Positions 7,974-16,521 are shown, counted from the first letter of the stretch. The stretch: 64,000 nucleotides of DNA from an uncultured Clostridia bacterium (GCA_947628755.1 CANRBC010000001.1:124001-188000); one strand, 5' to 3'. Notes: generated from the sequence alone by a model not told the origin. Numbers and translations are program-made.

Positions 7974-8018
7974 ATACCGCACTCTTTATGACTTTTCAAC
8001 AAAAACGGAGTGCGGTAT
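7974..8018. repeat. 11-bp inverted repeat in divergent region
   Basis: ATACCGCACTC (7974-7984) and its exact complement (8008-8018) are 23 bases apart, between the leftward toxin-like gene and the rightward polymerase operon. Candidate operator for a divergent promoter pair. Confidence 0.55.
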
Positions 8019-8036
8019 ATAGCATATCATTTTGAG

Positions 8037-8078
8037 AAAAATTTTTTTGCAAAATCAGAAATAATATATAGCCCTTAA
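8037..8078 (+). promoter_or_regulatory. Conserved leader element, copy 2
   Basis: Matches the element at 5189-5229, sharing AAAAAT-T rich DNA followed by CAGA-AATA-ATATATAGCCCTT. It lies about 30 bases upstream of the operon that encodes the polymerase-like protein. Confidence 0.5.
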
Positions 8079-8108
8079 TACAACAGGAAGGAGGATATTC
8101 AACCTTCA

Positions 8109-8315
8109 ATGGATAATTTGAAGTCGTTTGAAGAAAGACAGCTTATGAAAGCACGACATTTTTCAGGACTTATTCACGCCAGAGATTTTTGCACTAGCGC
8201 CCCTTGTGGAAATATTGTAAGCAAAATAGTAGCTACTGAGCGATTTAATAAAGAATTACAAAAACGAGCTGATAGGATACAACAATACAAAAGCCGAGAG
8301 GAGTGTTGTGAGTGA
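8109..8315 (+). CDS. Small hypothetical protein, 68 aa
   Basis: Basic helical protein (SFEERQLMKARHFSGLIHAR) with GGAAGGAGG upstream. Its TGA overlaps the start of the next gene (GTGAG), so translation is coupled. First gene of the polymerase operon; function unknown. Confidence 0.6.
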   Translation: MDNLKSFEERQLMKARHFSGLIHARDFCTSAPCGNIVSKIVATERFNKELQKRADRIQQYKSREECCE

Positions 8316-8656
8316 GATATATCAATATTGGCGACTTGGCTATAAAAATAGACCTTCAAGAAGTGAATTACGAAGTCATAGCTATGGCTAAATGGGACAA
8401 GGACATAAGAAAGTATATTGCAGCGCTATACATAAAACGTTATGACATAGAGCAGTTTGACTTAATGCAAGCATATGCAATCTTAACGTTTCATGCCAGC
8501 AGGCACAACATAAAACCTACTATTACTCATTTTGTAGAAAATGAATACCGCAAAGGCAAATTGCAATATTACATAGACAGATATGAATATTATCTTAAAT
8601 GCTTTGACAAGGGAAATGATTATTTTGAAAATAATGGATTTCAGCATAGGGGTTGA
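8312..8656 (+). CDS. Hypothetical protein, 114 aa
   Basis: Starts with GTG overlapping the upstream stop, with GAGGAGTG nearby. The protein is mixed alpha/beta (YINIGDLAIKIDLQEVNYEV at the start) with a basic C-terminal half. Its TGA overlaps the TTG proposed for the polymerase-like gene. Conserved position directly before the large protein suggests an accessory role, but no family is recognised. Confidence 0.6.
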   Translation: MRYINIGDLAIKIDLQEVNYEVIAMAKWDKDIRKYIAALYIKRYDIEQFDLMQAYAILTFHASRHNIKPTITHFVENEYRKGKLQYYIDRYEYYLKCFDKGNDYFENNGFQHRG

Positions 8657-11454
8657 GGCGTATAGCACTTGACACTCAAATTAATTTATATTCCGTAGAT
8701 ACAGGCTTCTTCTATTCCCATAGAGAAGCCTATCTGCACAATATGAATTGTAAATATAGGCAGGAAAGAAATTATATATGCAATAAGCTTCCTGAATATG
8801 AGGAATTGCTTTGCGAATATGGATATACCAAGAGAGACTTATCTAATCTCAAAAACGGTCACATAGAAGATATGAATATCATATATGGGACTAATGACCT
8901 GCTCTATGAGTATATGCACTGGCAACACCTTATAAAACATAAAAGAGAAAAAGCAAAGCGGTCAAAAGCGAAGTTATTGCAATTATTACAAAACAAGGCA
9001 GATATAAATACGGCAATCAAAGAAATGTCTGACAAACAGCCCTTGAACAGACGTGGTTCACAGCGAAAATTACATCACAACAGGTATCTGGCAAGCGATA
9101 TGCTCGGCGATAACTGTGTAATATCGCTATTTGAGTCAGCCCTTACACGTCTTATAGGAATAGAACGGGACGAACTGACCGATGCCCTTGTGGTCGTTCA
9201 GATATTCTATTTGGATATGTTCAGAGATTTGTTGTATAACGGATTTTATTACAACGGTGAAAAGTATATTTACTATACTTCCTCTGCCGGACAGATACGA
9301 AAGAAGAAAGCCGTATTTATAAAAGAGACTATATGGCAGCAACACGAAAAAACTATTATGTGCGGTCTGACTATAGACTCTATAAATGCAAGCGGAGGCA
9401 ACAATGTAAACAAACACCTTGCTTACCTAGCCCTTACAAACTCCGCGACTGATGAATGGGTTAATTTCGATATAGATAAATGTATCGTTATTGACGACTT
9501 TGAAACGGACGTACAGGGAACTTATGACTTTATAGATGAAACCGACTACTCTATTACAAGAGAAACGGGAGTTATTCCCATACCTCATACGGACGGCGCA
9601 GGAATGATATTACCTTATGCTTTTGGCGAAAGTCAAAAGAACACTATGGTAAGACTAAGTTGGATAAAAGGTCTTTTAGGTGTATTTGATTACAGAAAGT
9701 TTATAGAGGAACATCACTGTCCTACCGTTATAAAAGATATATACGGCTGTGAACACGATATTGTGAAAGAGGACATACAAGTCATATTCACAAAGTCACA
9801 ATTCAAGATGCACTCTCATTATGCAAGTTGGCAGGAATATAAGGATAACTATAAAAAATATCATTGTACCGCAGGGCGATGTAACATCGAAGAGGACAGA
9901 ATAAAGTCCTCTAAAATAAATTATCAAATGCTGCAATCCTTAACGGATATAAACGATGATGAGATACATCAACTGGCTCAAAGGTCGATTGACAAAATCA
10001 ATAATCTATGCGGCTCTCAAAAATCTATGATGGAGGCTCTGGGCATTACGCCATACAATACAAATATGACGTACTTCCAACAAGCGGTCAAAATATACCC
10101 TGCCCTTCTCAACGACACATTTGCCAAAGATACTTTACGAGACATTAAAAACAGCCTTGTAAAAAAATACAGAAGCGGAAAGCTTGAAATCAACGGTAAA
10201 TTTACATTTGTACTTCCCGACTTCTATGCTGCCTGCGAGTATTGGTTTATGCACACGGAACAGCCCAAAGGATTATTGGCAGACAGGGAGGTATTCTGCG
10301 AACTGTTTAATCTGTATGACAAATTAGACTGCCTGCGTTCTCCCCACTTATACAAGGAACACGCAGTTAGATATAATACAGCTCATCAAAGTTATGACGA
10401 CAGGGCGGAAAATATTCGTAAATGGTTTCAGACCAATGCAATATATACAAGCTGTCACGACCTTATAAGCAAAATATTACAGTTGGACGTAGACGGCGAT
10501 AAACTATTGGTAGTCGCCGACCCTCTGTTTATAAGCATAGCGGAACGCAATATGAACAATATTGTACCCTTGTACTACAATATGAAAAAAGCAGAGTCCG
10601 TAGAACTGAACAGCGAAAATATGTATAACGGGCTTCACGCTGCCTTTGTTGGCGGAAACATAGGTCTATACAGTAACAACATAACTAAGATATGGAATGA
10701 CGAAGTATTTATAAACGGCACAGACGCCGATAAACAGATAGCGACTGACTGTGTAAAGAGATTATGCTGTCAGGGCAACTTTGTAATAGACTATGCCAAG
10801 TCGCTGTATAAACCTGAGTTTCCCGACGAGATAAAGAAGCAGGTGTCTGTATTTACGAACAAAAAACTGCCTGCCTTCTTTGAGTTTGCCAAGGATAAAA
10901 AGAAATCACAGGTGGCGAAGAGAAACAAAAGCTTTGTCAATAAACTATATAAGCTTATTCCCAACAGAGGAATAAATACCCGTCTGTTAAAACTTGACGA
11001 GTTGGACTATCATAAACTGATGAACGATGTCAATACGGTATGCTTGCCCGAGGTTTCTGACTTGTATAATGAACTGAATAAACAGTACAGATATAAGTTT
11101 AATTTGCAGAACGACTACTTAATGCACGCAAGATATTTGTCCTGCAAGATAAGAGACCAGTTCGCAAAATTAGGCTATACGGGAAGCCATATCACAGATA
11201 TGCTTGTTAAATATGCTTACGGGAACAATATAAGATATAAAGAACTATTATGGTTCTGTTTTGGCTCTTATATCGTGGATAATCTGCGCCGTAATGTAAT
11301 AATAAAGCAAACTAAGTACATACAATGTCTCGACTGCGGAGAGTGGATAGAGGTTGATATAGACAACAGAAGAACATACAGATGCCCTTCCTGTCAGGAT
11401 AAATTTACACGCACGACCAAGACCAGAAGGCAGAGAAAATACCGTCAGAAATAG
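8653..11454 (+). CDS. YonO-like single-chain RNA polymerase (putative)
   Basis: A 933-residue protein close to the roughly 900-residue length of phage SPbeta YonO. The decisive motif is LDVDGDKLLVVAD near residue 615, the DxDGD metal-binding signature of two-barrel RNA polymerases (beta-prime subunit, QDE-1-type RdRPs, YonO). Upstream, PIPHTDGAGMILP, then RLSWIKGLLGVF and FTKSQFKMHSHYASW resemble the DG.G, R..KG and SQ.K motifs that precede it in the RdRP/YonO superfamily. The C-terminus is a zinc ribbon (CLDCG, CPSCQ) with a basic tail. YonO transcribes SPbeta late genes, so a late-transcription role is plausible. The TTG at 8653 touches the AGGGG site; an ATA at 8662 has better spacing. Family assignment rests on motifs only. 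Confidence 0.6.
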   Translation: MRRIALDTQINLYSVDTGFFYSHREAYLHNMNCKYRQERNYICNKLPEYEELLCEYGYTKRDLSNLKNGHIEDMNIIYGTNDLLYEYMHWQHLIKHKREKAKRSKAKLLQLLQNKADINTAIKEMSDKQPLNRRGSQRKLHHNRYLASDMLGDNCVISLFESALTRLIGIERDELTDALVVVQIFYLDMFRDLLYNGFYYNGEKYIYYTSSAGQIRKKKAVFIKETIWQQHEKTIMCGLTIDSINASGGNNVNKHLAYLALTNSATDEWVNFDIDKCIVIDDFETDVQGTYDFIDETDYSITRETGVIPIPHTDGAGMILPYAFGESQKNTMVRLSWIKGLLGVFDYRKFIEEHHCPTVIKDIYGCEHDIVKEDIQVIFTKSQFKMHSHYASWQEYKDNYKKYHCTAGRCNIEEDRIKSSKINYQMLQSLTDINDDEIHQLAQRSIDKINNLCGSQKSMMEALGITPYNTNMTYFQQAVKIYPALLNDTFAKDTLRDIKNSLVKKYRSGKLEINGKFTFVLPDFYAACEYWFMHTEQPKGLLADREVFCELFNLYDKLDCLRSPHLYKEHAVRYNTAHQSYDDRAENIRKWFQTNAIYTSCHDLISKILQLDVDGDKLLVVADPLFISIAERNMNNIVPLYYNMKKAESVELNSENMYNGLHAAFVGGNIGLYSNNITKIWNDEVFINGTDADKQIATDCVKRLCCQGNFVIDYAKSLYKPEFPDEIKKQVSVFTNKKLPAFFEFAKDKKKSQVAKRNKSFVNKLYKLIPNRGINTRLLKLDELDYHKLMNDVNTVCLPEVSDLYNELNKQYRYKFNLQNDYLMHARYLSCKIRDQFAKLGYTGSHITDMLVKYAYGNNIRYKELLWFCFGSYIVDNLRRNVIIKQTKYIQCLDCGEWIEVDIDNRRTYRCPSCQDKFTRTTKTRRQRKYRQK

Positions 11455-11634
11455 GCGTGTGGAAATTTTCAGCTTTTCAAAAAGATACAGTAAAACAATA
11501 GGTTAATTTTTTGGTAATTTTTGGTAATTGCATGATTTCACATTGTTATACTGTCGTTTTCTCGATTTTGGCAAATGTGCATAGAGGGAAGAAGAATTTA
11601 ATGTTCTTATCCTAATATTTTTAGGAGGAATTGT

Positions 11635-11931
11635 TTGAAGTATAATCAGGACGATGTTGTAAAAATGGTGGCAGCCAAAACAGGGATAGGCGCAAAGACA
11701 ATCCGTAAAATTCTGTGTGAAACGGAAGAGGTCGTGTTTAACTGTTTGTCCTGCGCTTCGCCCGATAATGATGTTGCAATAAAACCTTTGAAGGGAATTA
11801 TAATACATAGCAGATATTTACCCTCAAGGGATTTTCGCAGCGGTACATTTAACGGAATGACCGCTGAAAAGATAAAGGCTAAAGCTAAGGTTACTGCTCA
11901 TTTCAACGACAAACTCAACGGCAAATTATAG
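11635..11931 (+). CDS. HU/IHF-like DNA-binding protein
   Basis: A 98-residue basic protein, TTG start behind AGGAGG. The first 40 residues (VVKMVAAKTGIGAKTIRKIL) form the helix-turn-helix dimer core of HU, followed by a beta-rich part (KPLKGIIIHSRYLPSRDFR) where the DNA-binding arm would be, and a closing AKAKVTAHFNDKLNGKL helix like the HU C-terminus. HU proteins bend and compact DNA and help replication and transposition. The match is divergent, so a host-HU mimic or specialised architectural factor is possible. Confidence 0.6.
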   Translation: MKYNQDDVVKMVAAKTGIGAKTIRKILCETEEVVFNCLSCASPDNDVAIKPLKGIIIHSRYLPSRDFRSGTFNGMTAEKIKAKAKVTAHFNDKLNGKL

Positions 11932-11975
11932 GCATAAGCACCTATAACGTGACTTTATAGGTATATTCGCCTATA
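11927..11975 (+). terminator. Nested inverted repeats after the HU-like gene
   Basis: An outer TATAGGC/GCCTATA pair (11927-11933, 11969-11975) encloses an inner ACCTATAA/TTATAGGT pair (11940-11947, 11955-11962). It overlaps the gene's stop codon. Likely a terminator or processing structure. Confidence 0.5.
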
Positions 11976-11992
11976 TAAATAATAAGAGATAG

Positions 11993-12022
11993 CACAAGGG
12001 AAAGTATACGCTTTCTCTTGTG
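11993..12022 (+). other. 12-bp hairpin just upstream of the tRNA
   Basis: CACAAGGGAAAG pairs with CTTTCTCTTGTG (one G-U) around a six-base loop, ending ten bases before the tRNA. It may guide 5' processing or terminate upstream transcripts. Confidence 0.5.
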
Positions 12023-12032
12023 TTACATATAT

Positions 12033-12106
12033 TGCGGTGTAGAGAAGTCCGGTATCTCGCAAGACCCATTATCTTGAAAACGGAGGTTCAAATCCTCCCA
12101 CCGCTA
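12033..12106 (+). tRNA. tRNA with CAU anticodon, atypical
   Basis: A full cloverleaf can be drawn: acceptor 12033-12039 with 12099-12105 (first pair U-U), D stem 42-45/55-58, anticodon stem 60-64/72-76, T stem 82-86/94-98 with TTCAAAT loop, discriminator A at 12106. The loop CCCATTA puts CAT at 34-36. Odd points: C at 33 instead of U, U at 37 instead of a purine, and a mismatched 1-72 pair. CCA is not encoded. Met or lysidine-Ile identity cannot be decided. A terminator follows. Confidence 0.75.
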
Positions 12107-12131
12107 CTATCAAAATAATACATTAATTTTG

Positions 12132-12156
12132 AGAGTAGGACTGCCCTACTCTTTTT
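12132..12156 (+). terminator. Rho-independent terminator after the tRNA
   Basis: AGAGTAGG pairs with CCTACTCT around a five-base loop, followed by TTTTT. Confidence 0.75.
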
Positions 12157-12172
12157 GTAGTGTAAATAATTA

Positions 12173-12370
12173 ATGAAACGAGGAATATTTATAGTAAAAA
12201 TAAGCAAGGACGAGGCGCAGTTCTTACAGAGCAAGGGTTTTAAATACGGTTCAGACCTATGCCATACTTGGACTAAACATAAGACTTATTATGCTGTGGA
12301 GAGAAAATCTATTTTAACATTGCTTAATAATTACAGACGAAGTAAAATCGCTAAAGAATACACAAATTAG
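12173..12370 (+). CDS. Small basic hypothetical protein
   Basis: A 65-residue basic protein (VKISKDEAQFLQSKGFKYG, then WTKHKTYYAVERKSILTLL). No strong ribosome site is seen before the ATG. Two small genes then lead into the metallophosphoesterase. The layout is similar to small DUF5659-type phage proteins (aromatic and KSE/KS-type motif), but this is uncertain. Confidence 0.55.
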   Translation: MKRGIFIVKISKDEAQFLQSKGFKYGSDLCHTWTKHKTYYAVERKSILTLLNNYRRSKIAKEYTN

Positions 12371-12388
12371 TCAGAAAGGATTGATTAT

Positions 12389-12604
12389 ATGGCAAAGAGC
12401 CAATATACATTGACACATTCTGTAATAGACAAGTTAGCCGTAAAAGGTATACTGTCAGACGACGGCACTGCTATTACATACTTAGACGAAGAGAAAATAG
12501 AGCGTAAGGTCAAGGTTGCAGACTGCTTTGAAACATTCAAAGGTCAGGCCATAGAATTATCTATAATAGCAAAGAACAGCGACTTTGAAAATGCCGCTGA
12601 GTAG
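12389..12604 (+). CDS. Small hypothetical protein, 71 aa
   Basis: Reads MAKSQYTLTHSVIDKLAVKG and continues as a beta-rich chain (AITYLDEEKIERKVKVADCF). AGAAAGGA precedes the start. It ends three bases before the phosphoesterase gene and is co-transcribed with it. It may be a YonK-like small phage protein, but I cannot confirm that. Confidence 0.55.
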   Translation: MAKSQYTLTHSVIDKLAVKGILSDDGTAITYLDEEKIERKVKVADCFETFKGQAIELSIIAKNSDFENAAE

Positions 12605-12607
12605 GGA

Positions 12608-13585
12608 GTGTCCGTCATTATTACATATCAGGAAGTTAAAAACTTAGTTGAAAATAAGCTTATAAATAAAACCGAGACCCGTTCCTATGAGGAGCTTAGC
12701 GAGTATTTATTCGGCGAGGGACAGTGTTTCAATGAATCAGAAGTACGCAAAAGAATGTATGGTATGAAACGGCTCATTGAAATAATAGAGAATAATAAAG
12801 CCTCTGCCGATGTAGCTACAAGGATATTATCGCTTTCCGATTTCCATATACCTTTTAATCTGCCTTTGGAAACATTTGAGGAATACAGCGGTAAGGTAGA
12901 TGTGTTGGTGCTGAACGGCGACATAGAGGATTGTCAATCCTGCTCTAAGTTTCCAAAGAAATATAGAGTAAATATCGATGAGGAAATGGTTATGACCCGT
13001 ACATTTATAATCAATCTCATCAATATGATAAAGCCTAAGACAGTATATATAGTTAAAGGCAATCACGAATATAGACTTGGTAGGTATCTGTCAGACCGAT
13101 TAAATGAGGATTTATTATCTATAATGCCTGAAACACCTATGGATTTGATTGTAAACGAAGGTTTTAACGTAAGGGATTATATAAATAAAACAAAGATATG
13201 GTACACACCTTTAGCCGATGTTTATAAAGAACAGGGTATAGATATTGTATACACGGGAGAATGGTACGCCAAAGTCGGCAAAACTATTTTCGTACACCCT
13301 CTGACATATTCAACGGCTATGCTCAAAACTACGGAAAAGGCTGTCAACTATTTTTTAAGAACAGACAGAGATTTTGACTGCATAGTGTTAGCGCATACTC
13401 ATAAGCTGGGAAGCTATATACAGGGCGATATAAGAATGTATGAACAAGGTTGTCTGTGTGATTTGTCTAAGATAACGTATAGGGACGGTTATCTGACAAT
13501 ACCTCAACAGAACGGTTTTATTTATATGGGTCAGGATAAAGAGGGACATATAATTGACGATTGTACCAAGTTGGTGAATTTGTAA
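12608..13585 (+). CDS. Calcineurin-like metallophosphoesterase
   Basis: The full motif set of the superfamily is visible: SDFHIPF (D-x-H, near residue 77), NGDIED (GD), KGNHEYR (GNHE, about residue 150) and LAHTHKLGSY (GHxH-like) near residue 263. These ligate two metal ions. Phage members may act on nucleic acids or nucleotides; the substrate is unknown. The N-terminal 70 residues are helical and may bind DNA. The GTG at 12608 sits inside the GGGAG ribosome site, while an ATT at 12617 has eight-base spacing and could be the true start. Confidence 0.8.
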   Translation: MSVIITYQEVKNLVENKLINKTETRSYEELSEYLFGEGQCFNESEVRKRMYGMKRLIEIIENNKASADVATRILSLSDFHIPFNLPLETFEEYSGKVDVLVLNGDIEDCQSCSKFPKKYRVNIDEEMVMTRTFIINLINMIKPKTVYIVKGNHEYRLGRYLSDRLNEDLLSIMPETPMDLIVNEGFNVRDYINKTKIWYTPLADVYKEQGIDIVYTGEWYAKVGKTIFVHPLTYSTAMLKTTEKAVNYFLRTDRDFDCIVLAHTHKLGSYIQGDIRMYEQGCLCDLSKITYRDGYLTIPQQNGFIYMGQDKEGHIIDDCTKLVNL

Positions 13586-13596
13586 ATATGAATGTT

Positions 13597-13677
13597 AATG
13601 CTTGTCTGTGATTAGGTTATAACCATAGTGATCGTGATATAGATACTCGTGAGGACTATATCCCACAGACAGGCATT
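13597..13677 (+). ncRNA. Structured intergenic RNA candidate
   Basis: A 14-bp closing stem (13597-13610 with 13664-13677, one G-U) encloses a GGTTATAACC palindrome (13615-13624) and a 7-bp hairpin (GATATAG 13636-13642 with CTATATC 13656-13662). No T tract follows, so it is not a simple terminator. It lies in the 5' region of the gene at 13699. Confidence 0.6.
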
Positions 13678-13698
13678 GATATATAAAAGGGGATTTTA

Positions 13699-14265
13699 AT
13701 GCAAAAGAAAGTTATATACATAGATGATTATTACCAGTTATTTAAGGCTATAAGAATTTTAAGCGCAGATAAAAAAGAGCCTTATGCTTTCATAAGTAGT
13801 GCAGATGTATGTGAATATGCCTGTTATCACTTCATTACAGACGAGTTTATGGATATAGGCAAAATAAGCATTGATACGCATGATGAGAAAAATGCTTATA
13901 TTGTACTGGTAGACAATAAAAGTGTGTCCGTATCACCTATTATGACGGACAATAACGCACTGCTCAAAAAAGCGTCAGGCATATACATAGACATTGATAT
14001 AACAAAACAAAGTATAGTTGATGCCTGTAACAAGGCGGGCAAGAAAGTAGTATTATTCACTCTTGACGAAAACTACGACACTAAAGAAGAAACAGACGTC
14101 AAGAATAATGTTAAGATAAAAAGGGATAATGATGGAGATATAAAAGGCTTTTCGGTGTCTTACAGCACAGATAATAGATTTAGCAGTTTTAGTTTCTACT
14201 CATTTGACGAAAAAATAGTTAACTCAATGATAGACAAGGTACAAGCTATAATCGGCAGAAAATAA
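13699..14265 (+). CDS. Hypothetical protein, 188 aa
   Basis: A mixed alpha/beta acidic protein (VIYIDDYYQLFKAIRILS at the start, DGDIKGFSVSYSTDNRFSSF near the end). AAAGGGG precedes the ATG. Its mRNA leader contains the structured element at 13597-13677, so it may be regulated post-transcriptionally. No family is recognised. It lies between the phosphoesterase and the beta-helix gene, all on the same strand. Confidence 0.6.
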   Translation: MQKKVIYIDDYYQLFKAIRILSADKKEPYAFISSADVCEYACYHFITDEFMDIGKISIDTHDEKNAYIVLVDNKSVSVSPIMTDNNALLKKASGIYIDIDITKQSIVDACNKAGKKVVLFTLDENYDTKEETDVKNNVKIKRDNDGDIKGFSVSYSTDNRFSSFSFYSFDEKIVNSMIDKVQAIIGRK

Positions 14266-14303
14266 TATTACAATGTCTAATCCTAAAGGAAGGAGGTAAG
14301 TAA

Positions 14304-15500
14304 GTGGCATTTAGTATAACGCAAATTGGAAACGACAAAAATTCAGCTATTTATAAAGAATATACGGTAGATTATAAGAGCGATATAGCCCTACTGCCTA
14401 CATCTACAGCCCTTGGTAAGCAGACAACAGGCAGTCTCGTAGACAATGATTATTGTGCTGTTGGCTCAATAGCAATCGTTATTGAAGGTAACGGTAAATG
14501 GATATTAGGCAATGACAATGTATGGCACGAAATCACACAGTCATCTTCGTCTGCCGTCATACCACAGGATTTGATTGATAAGGTCAATGAGCTTGAAAAA
14601 GAACATAGCATTTACGAAAATAAATTGACTGAAATTGAAGCAAGTATGCCTACTCCTATTCCTTTAAGTGAAGTAGTTAAATTGCTTAATTCATCTACCG
14701 TGACTTTAGGCAGCGGTACGCATGACGACCCTATAAGTCTGTCCGCAAGCTGTCAAATACTTGGGGCACAAATGAATGTAACGGCTAACAGCGGTAAACG
14801 TTGTACCGATGAAGATTTGGAGGATGAAACTGTTATCACAGGAACGATAACGATTCAGGACGGCGCCTGCGTTGTATTCAACGGATTAACATTATCCGAC
14901 AAGGCAAAGATAACTTTAAAAGGAAAGTGTTGTCTATCATTGATAAATTGTAGAATATTAAATATAGGCAACGGCAATACTCTTATTTCGTCAGACTTTG
15001 ACTGTAACGCAGAAATGTATATCAGCGATTGCTATTTCGGTACAAATGCAGGTAATATATATAATGCTTTAAATCTGAATTGTAAATTATCTGATACTGT
15101 TATTGTAGACAATTATTTTGCCGCTGACGTATGTACTCATAATATTATCAATATCTATAACGCTGACGATAATGCACAAATATACATTTATAGAAATACG
15201 TTTGAGAAGTCTGCAAATGCAATTCGTGTAGGCATTATCGGCGAACCTGTATGTCGTATACGCTGTGATGGTAATACTTATAATTCTACAGATGAAAATG
15301 AAAGGTATGCAGGACTTATGATAATACAACCTTATGAGAAGCATACTACAAGCTTTGCAAATTGTCATATAAGCATTAACAATACTACACATAGCGACCC
15401 ATATCCTGTGTATTATTTATATGCGGATAAGAATGATATGCAATTTGACGACACCAATAAGCCTGTGATAACAATAGACGGACAGAAAGAAAATTTATAA
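14304..15500 (+). CDS. Beta-helix, tail-spike-like protein
   Basis: A 398-residue protein with GTG start behind GGAGGT. The N-terminal 80 residues (SITQIGNDKNSAIYKEYTVD, ending GNGKWILGNDNVWHEI) resemble a domain common at the front of phage baseplate and spike proteins. A short coiled coil (LIDKVNELEKEHSIYENKL) follows, then repeated NGLTLSDKAKITLKG- and NCRILNIGNGN-type rungs typical of a parallel beta-helix. Likely a virion surface or receptor-binding protein, or a secreted polysaccharide-binding factor. It lies before the recombinase, about 34 kb from the other distal-tail genes, and has its own terminator. Confidence 0.55.
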   Translation: MAFSITQIGNDKNSAIYKEYTVDYKSDIALLPTSTALGKQTTGSLVDNDYCAVGSIAIVIEGNGKWILGNDNVWHEITQSSSSAVIPQDLIDKVNELEKEHSIYENKLTEIEASMPTPIPLSEVVKLLNSSTVTLGSGTHDDPISLSASCQILGAQMNVTANSGKRCTDEDLEDETVITGTITIQDGACVVFNGLTLSDKAKITLKGKCCLSLINCRILNIGNGNTLISSDFDCNAEMYISDCYFGTNAGNIYNALNLNCKLSDTVIVDNYFAADVCTHNIINIYNADDNAQIYIYRNTFEKSANAIRVGIIGEPVCRIRCDGNTYNSTDENERYAGLMIIQPYEKHTTSFANCHISINNTTHSDPYPVYYLYADKNDMQFDDTNKPVITIDGQKENL

Positions 15501-15508
15501 TAAGTTTG

Positions 15509-15546
15509 AAAGGGGGATTAGTTTAATACTGACTCCCCTTTTATTT
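15509..15546 (+). terminator. Terminator after the beta-helix gene
   Basis: AAGGGG pairs with CCCCTT with an inner TTAGT/ACTGA extension, followed by TTATTTT. Confidence 0.7.
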
Positions 15547-15567
15547 TGGTAAAAGGTGGTGAAATAG

Positions 15568-16521
15568 ATGGCGGAACGAAGCAAACGGATAAGATTATAC
15601 GACCAAGACAAAGCACAGAATATAAATGCTGAAACATTACAGTTTTTTCAGAAATATCAAATCGATATGTCAATAAGGGATTTGTCTGAAAAAACTATAA
15701 AGCAGTATAATTCTGACCTAATGCAATGGTTCATTTATATGCACGATAATCAATTCAATTTATCTGTGAAAGAAGCGACGGACGATGATATAGAAGCATA
15801 TATCTACTGGCGCAAGCAACAGGGAAATAATGTAAATCGTCAAAAGCGTATAATGTCATCTATTTCGGCATTTTACAAATTTCTTCGCAAAAAGAAATTA
15901 ATAGAAACCTCACCTACGGAATTTCTGGAAAGACCTAAACAGGGACAGCCTGTTGTAAAGCAGACGTTTCTTACCATAGAACAAGTGAACGAACTGAGGG
16001 AGAAACTGACAGAATATGGAGATATACAACTAAAAACCTATATACTGTTCGGGCTATCCACAATGGCAAGAGTGAACGCCATAGCTCATCTGAGATGGGA
16101 ACAAGTTGACATTGAAGAAAGAATATGTAGTGACATACTTGAAAAAGAGGGTAAAATCGTAGACCTGTATTTTTCGGAAGAGGTTGCGGAACTGCTGACA
16201 GAATTAAAACGATATAGAGAAGATAATAATATAAATGACTATGGTTGGGTATTTATCACGGGACACGTTGATGAAAAGAATTGTATAAGCAACAGCACTC
16301 TTAATAGTTGGTGTAAAAAAGCAGGAACTATGATAGGTGTACCGTCCCTGCATAATCACGATCTGCGACATTCGGGTAGCAATATACTAAAAGAGCTGGG
16401 AATGGAAGTACAGGATATTGCAGAGCTTTTACATCACAACAGTACAGAGACTACTGTAAGGCACTACCTGACCAGTAACAAGAAAAAAGTAAAAGAAAAT
16501 AAGGATAAATTCGTGTTCTAA
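15568..16521 (+). CDS. Tyrosine recombinase (XerC/D-like integrase)
   Basis: A 317-residue protein with a SAM-like core-binding domain (SEKTIKQYNSDLMQWFIYM, about residues 38-110) and a catalytic domain. Catalytic residues are visible: Arg in TMARVNAIAHLRW, His-x-x-Arg in HNHDLRHSGSN, His in AELLHHNS, and nucleophile Tyr in VRHYL near the C-terminus. AAAGGTGG precedes the ATG. Its position in front of the packaging genes and its compact Xer-like length fit either prophage integration or dimer resolution of a plasmid-like genome. No attachment site was recognised nearby. Confidence 0.85.
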   Translation: MAERSKRIRLYDQDKAQNINAETLQFFQKYQIDMSIRDLSEKTIKQYNSDLMQWFIYMHDNQFNLSVKEATDDDIEAYIYWRKQQGNNVNRQKRIMSSISAFYKFLRKKKLIETSPTEFLERPKQGQPVVKQTFLTIEQVNELREKLTEYGDIQLKTYILFGLSTMARVNAIAHLRWEQVDIEERICSDILEKEGKIVDLYFSEEVAELLTELKRYREDNNINDYGWVFITGHVDEKNCISNSTLNSWCKKAGTMIGVPSLHNHDLRHSGSNILKELGMEVQDIAELLHHNSTETTVRHYLTSNKKKVKENKDKFVF

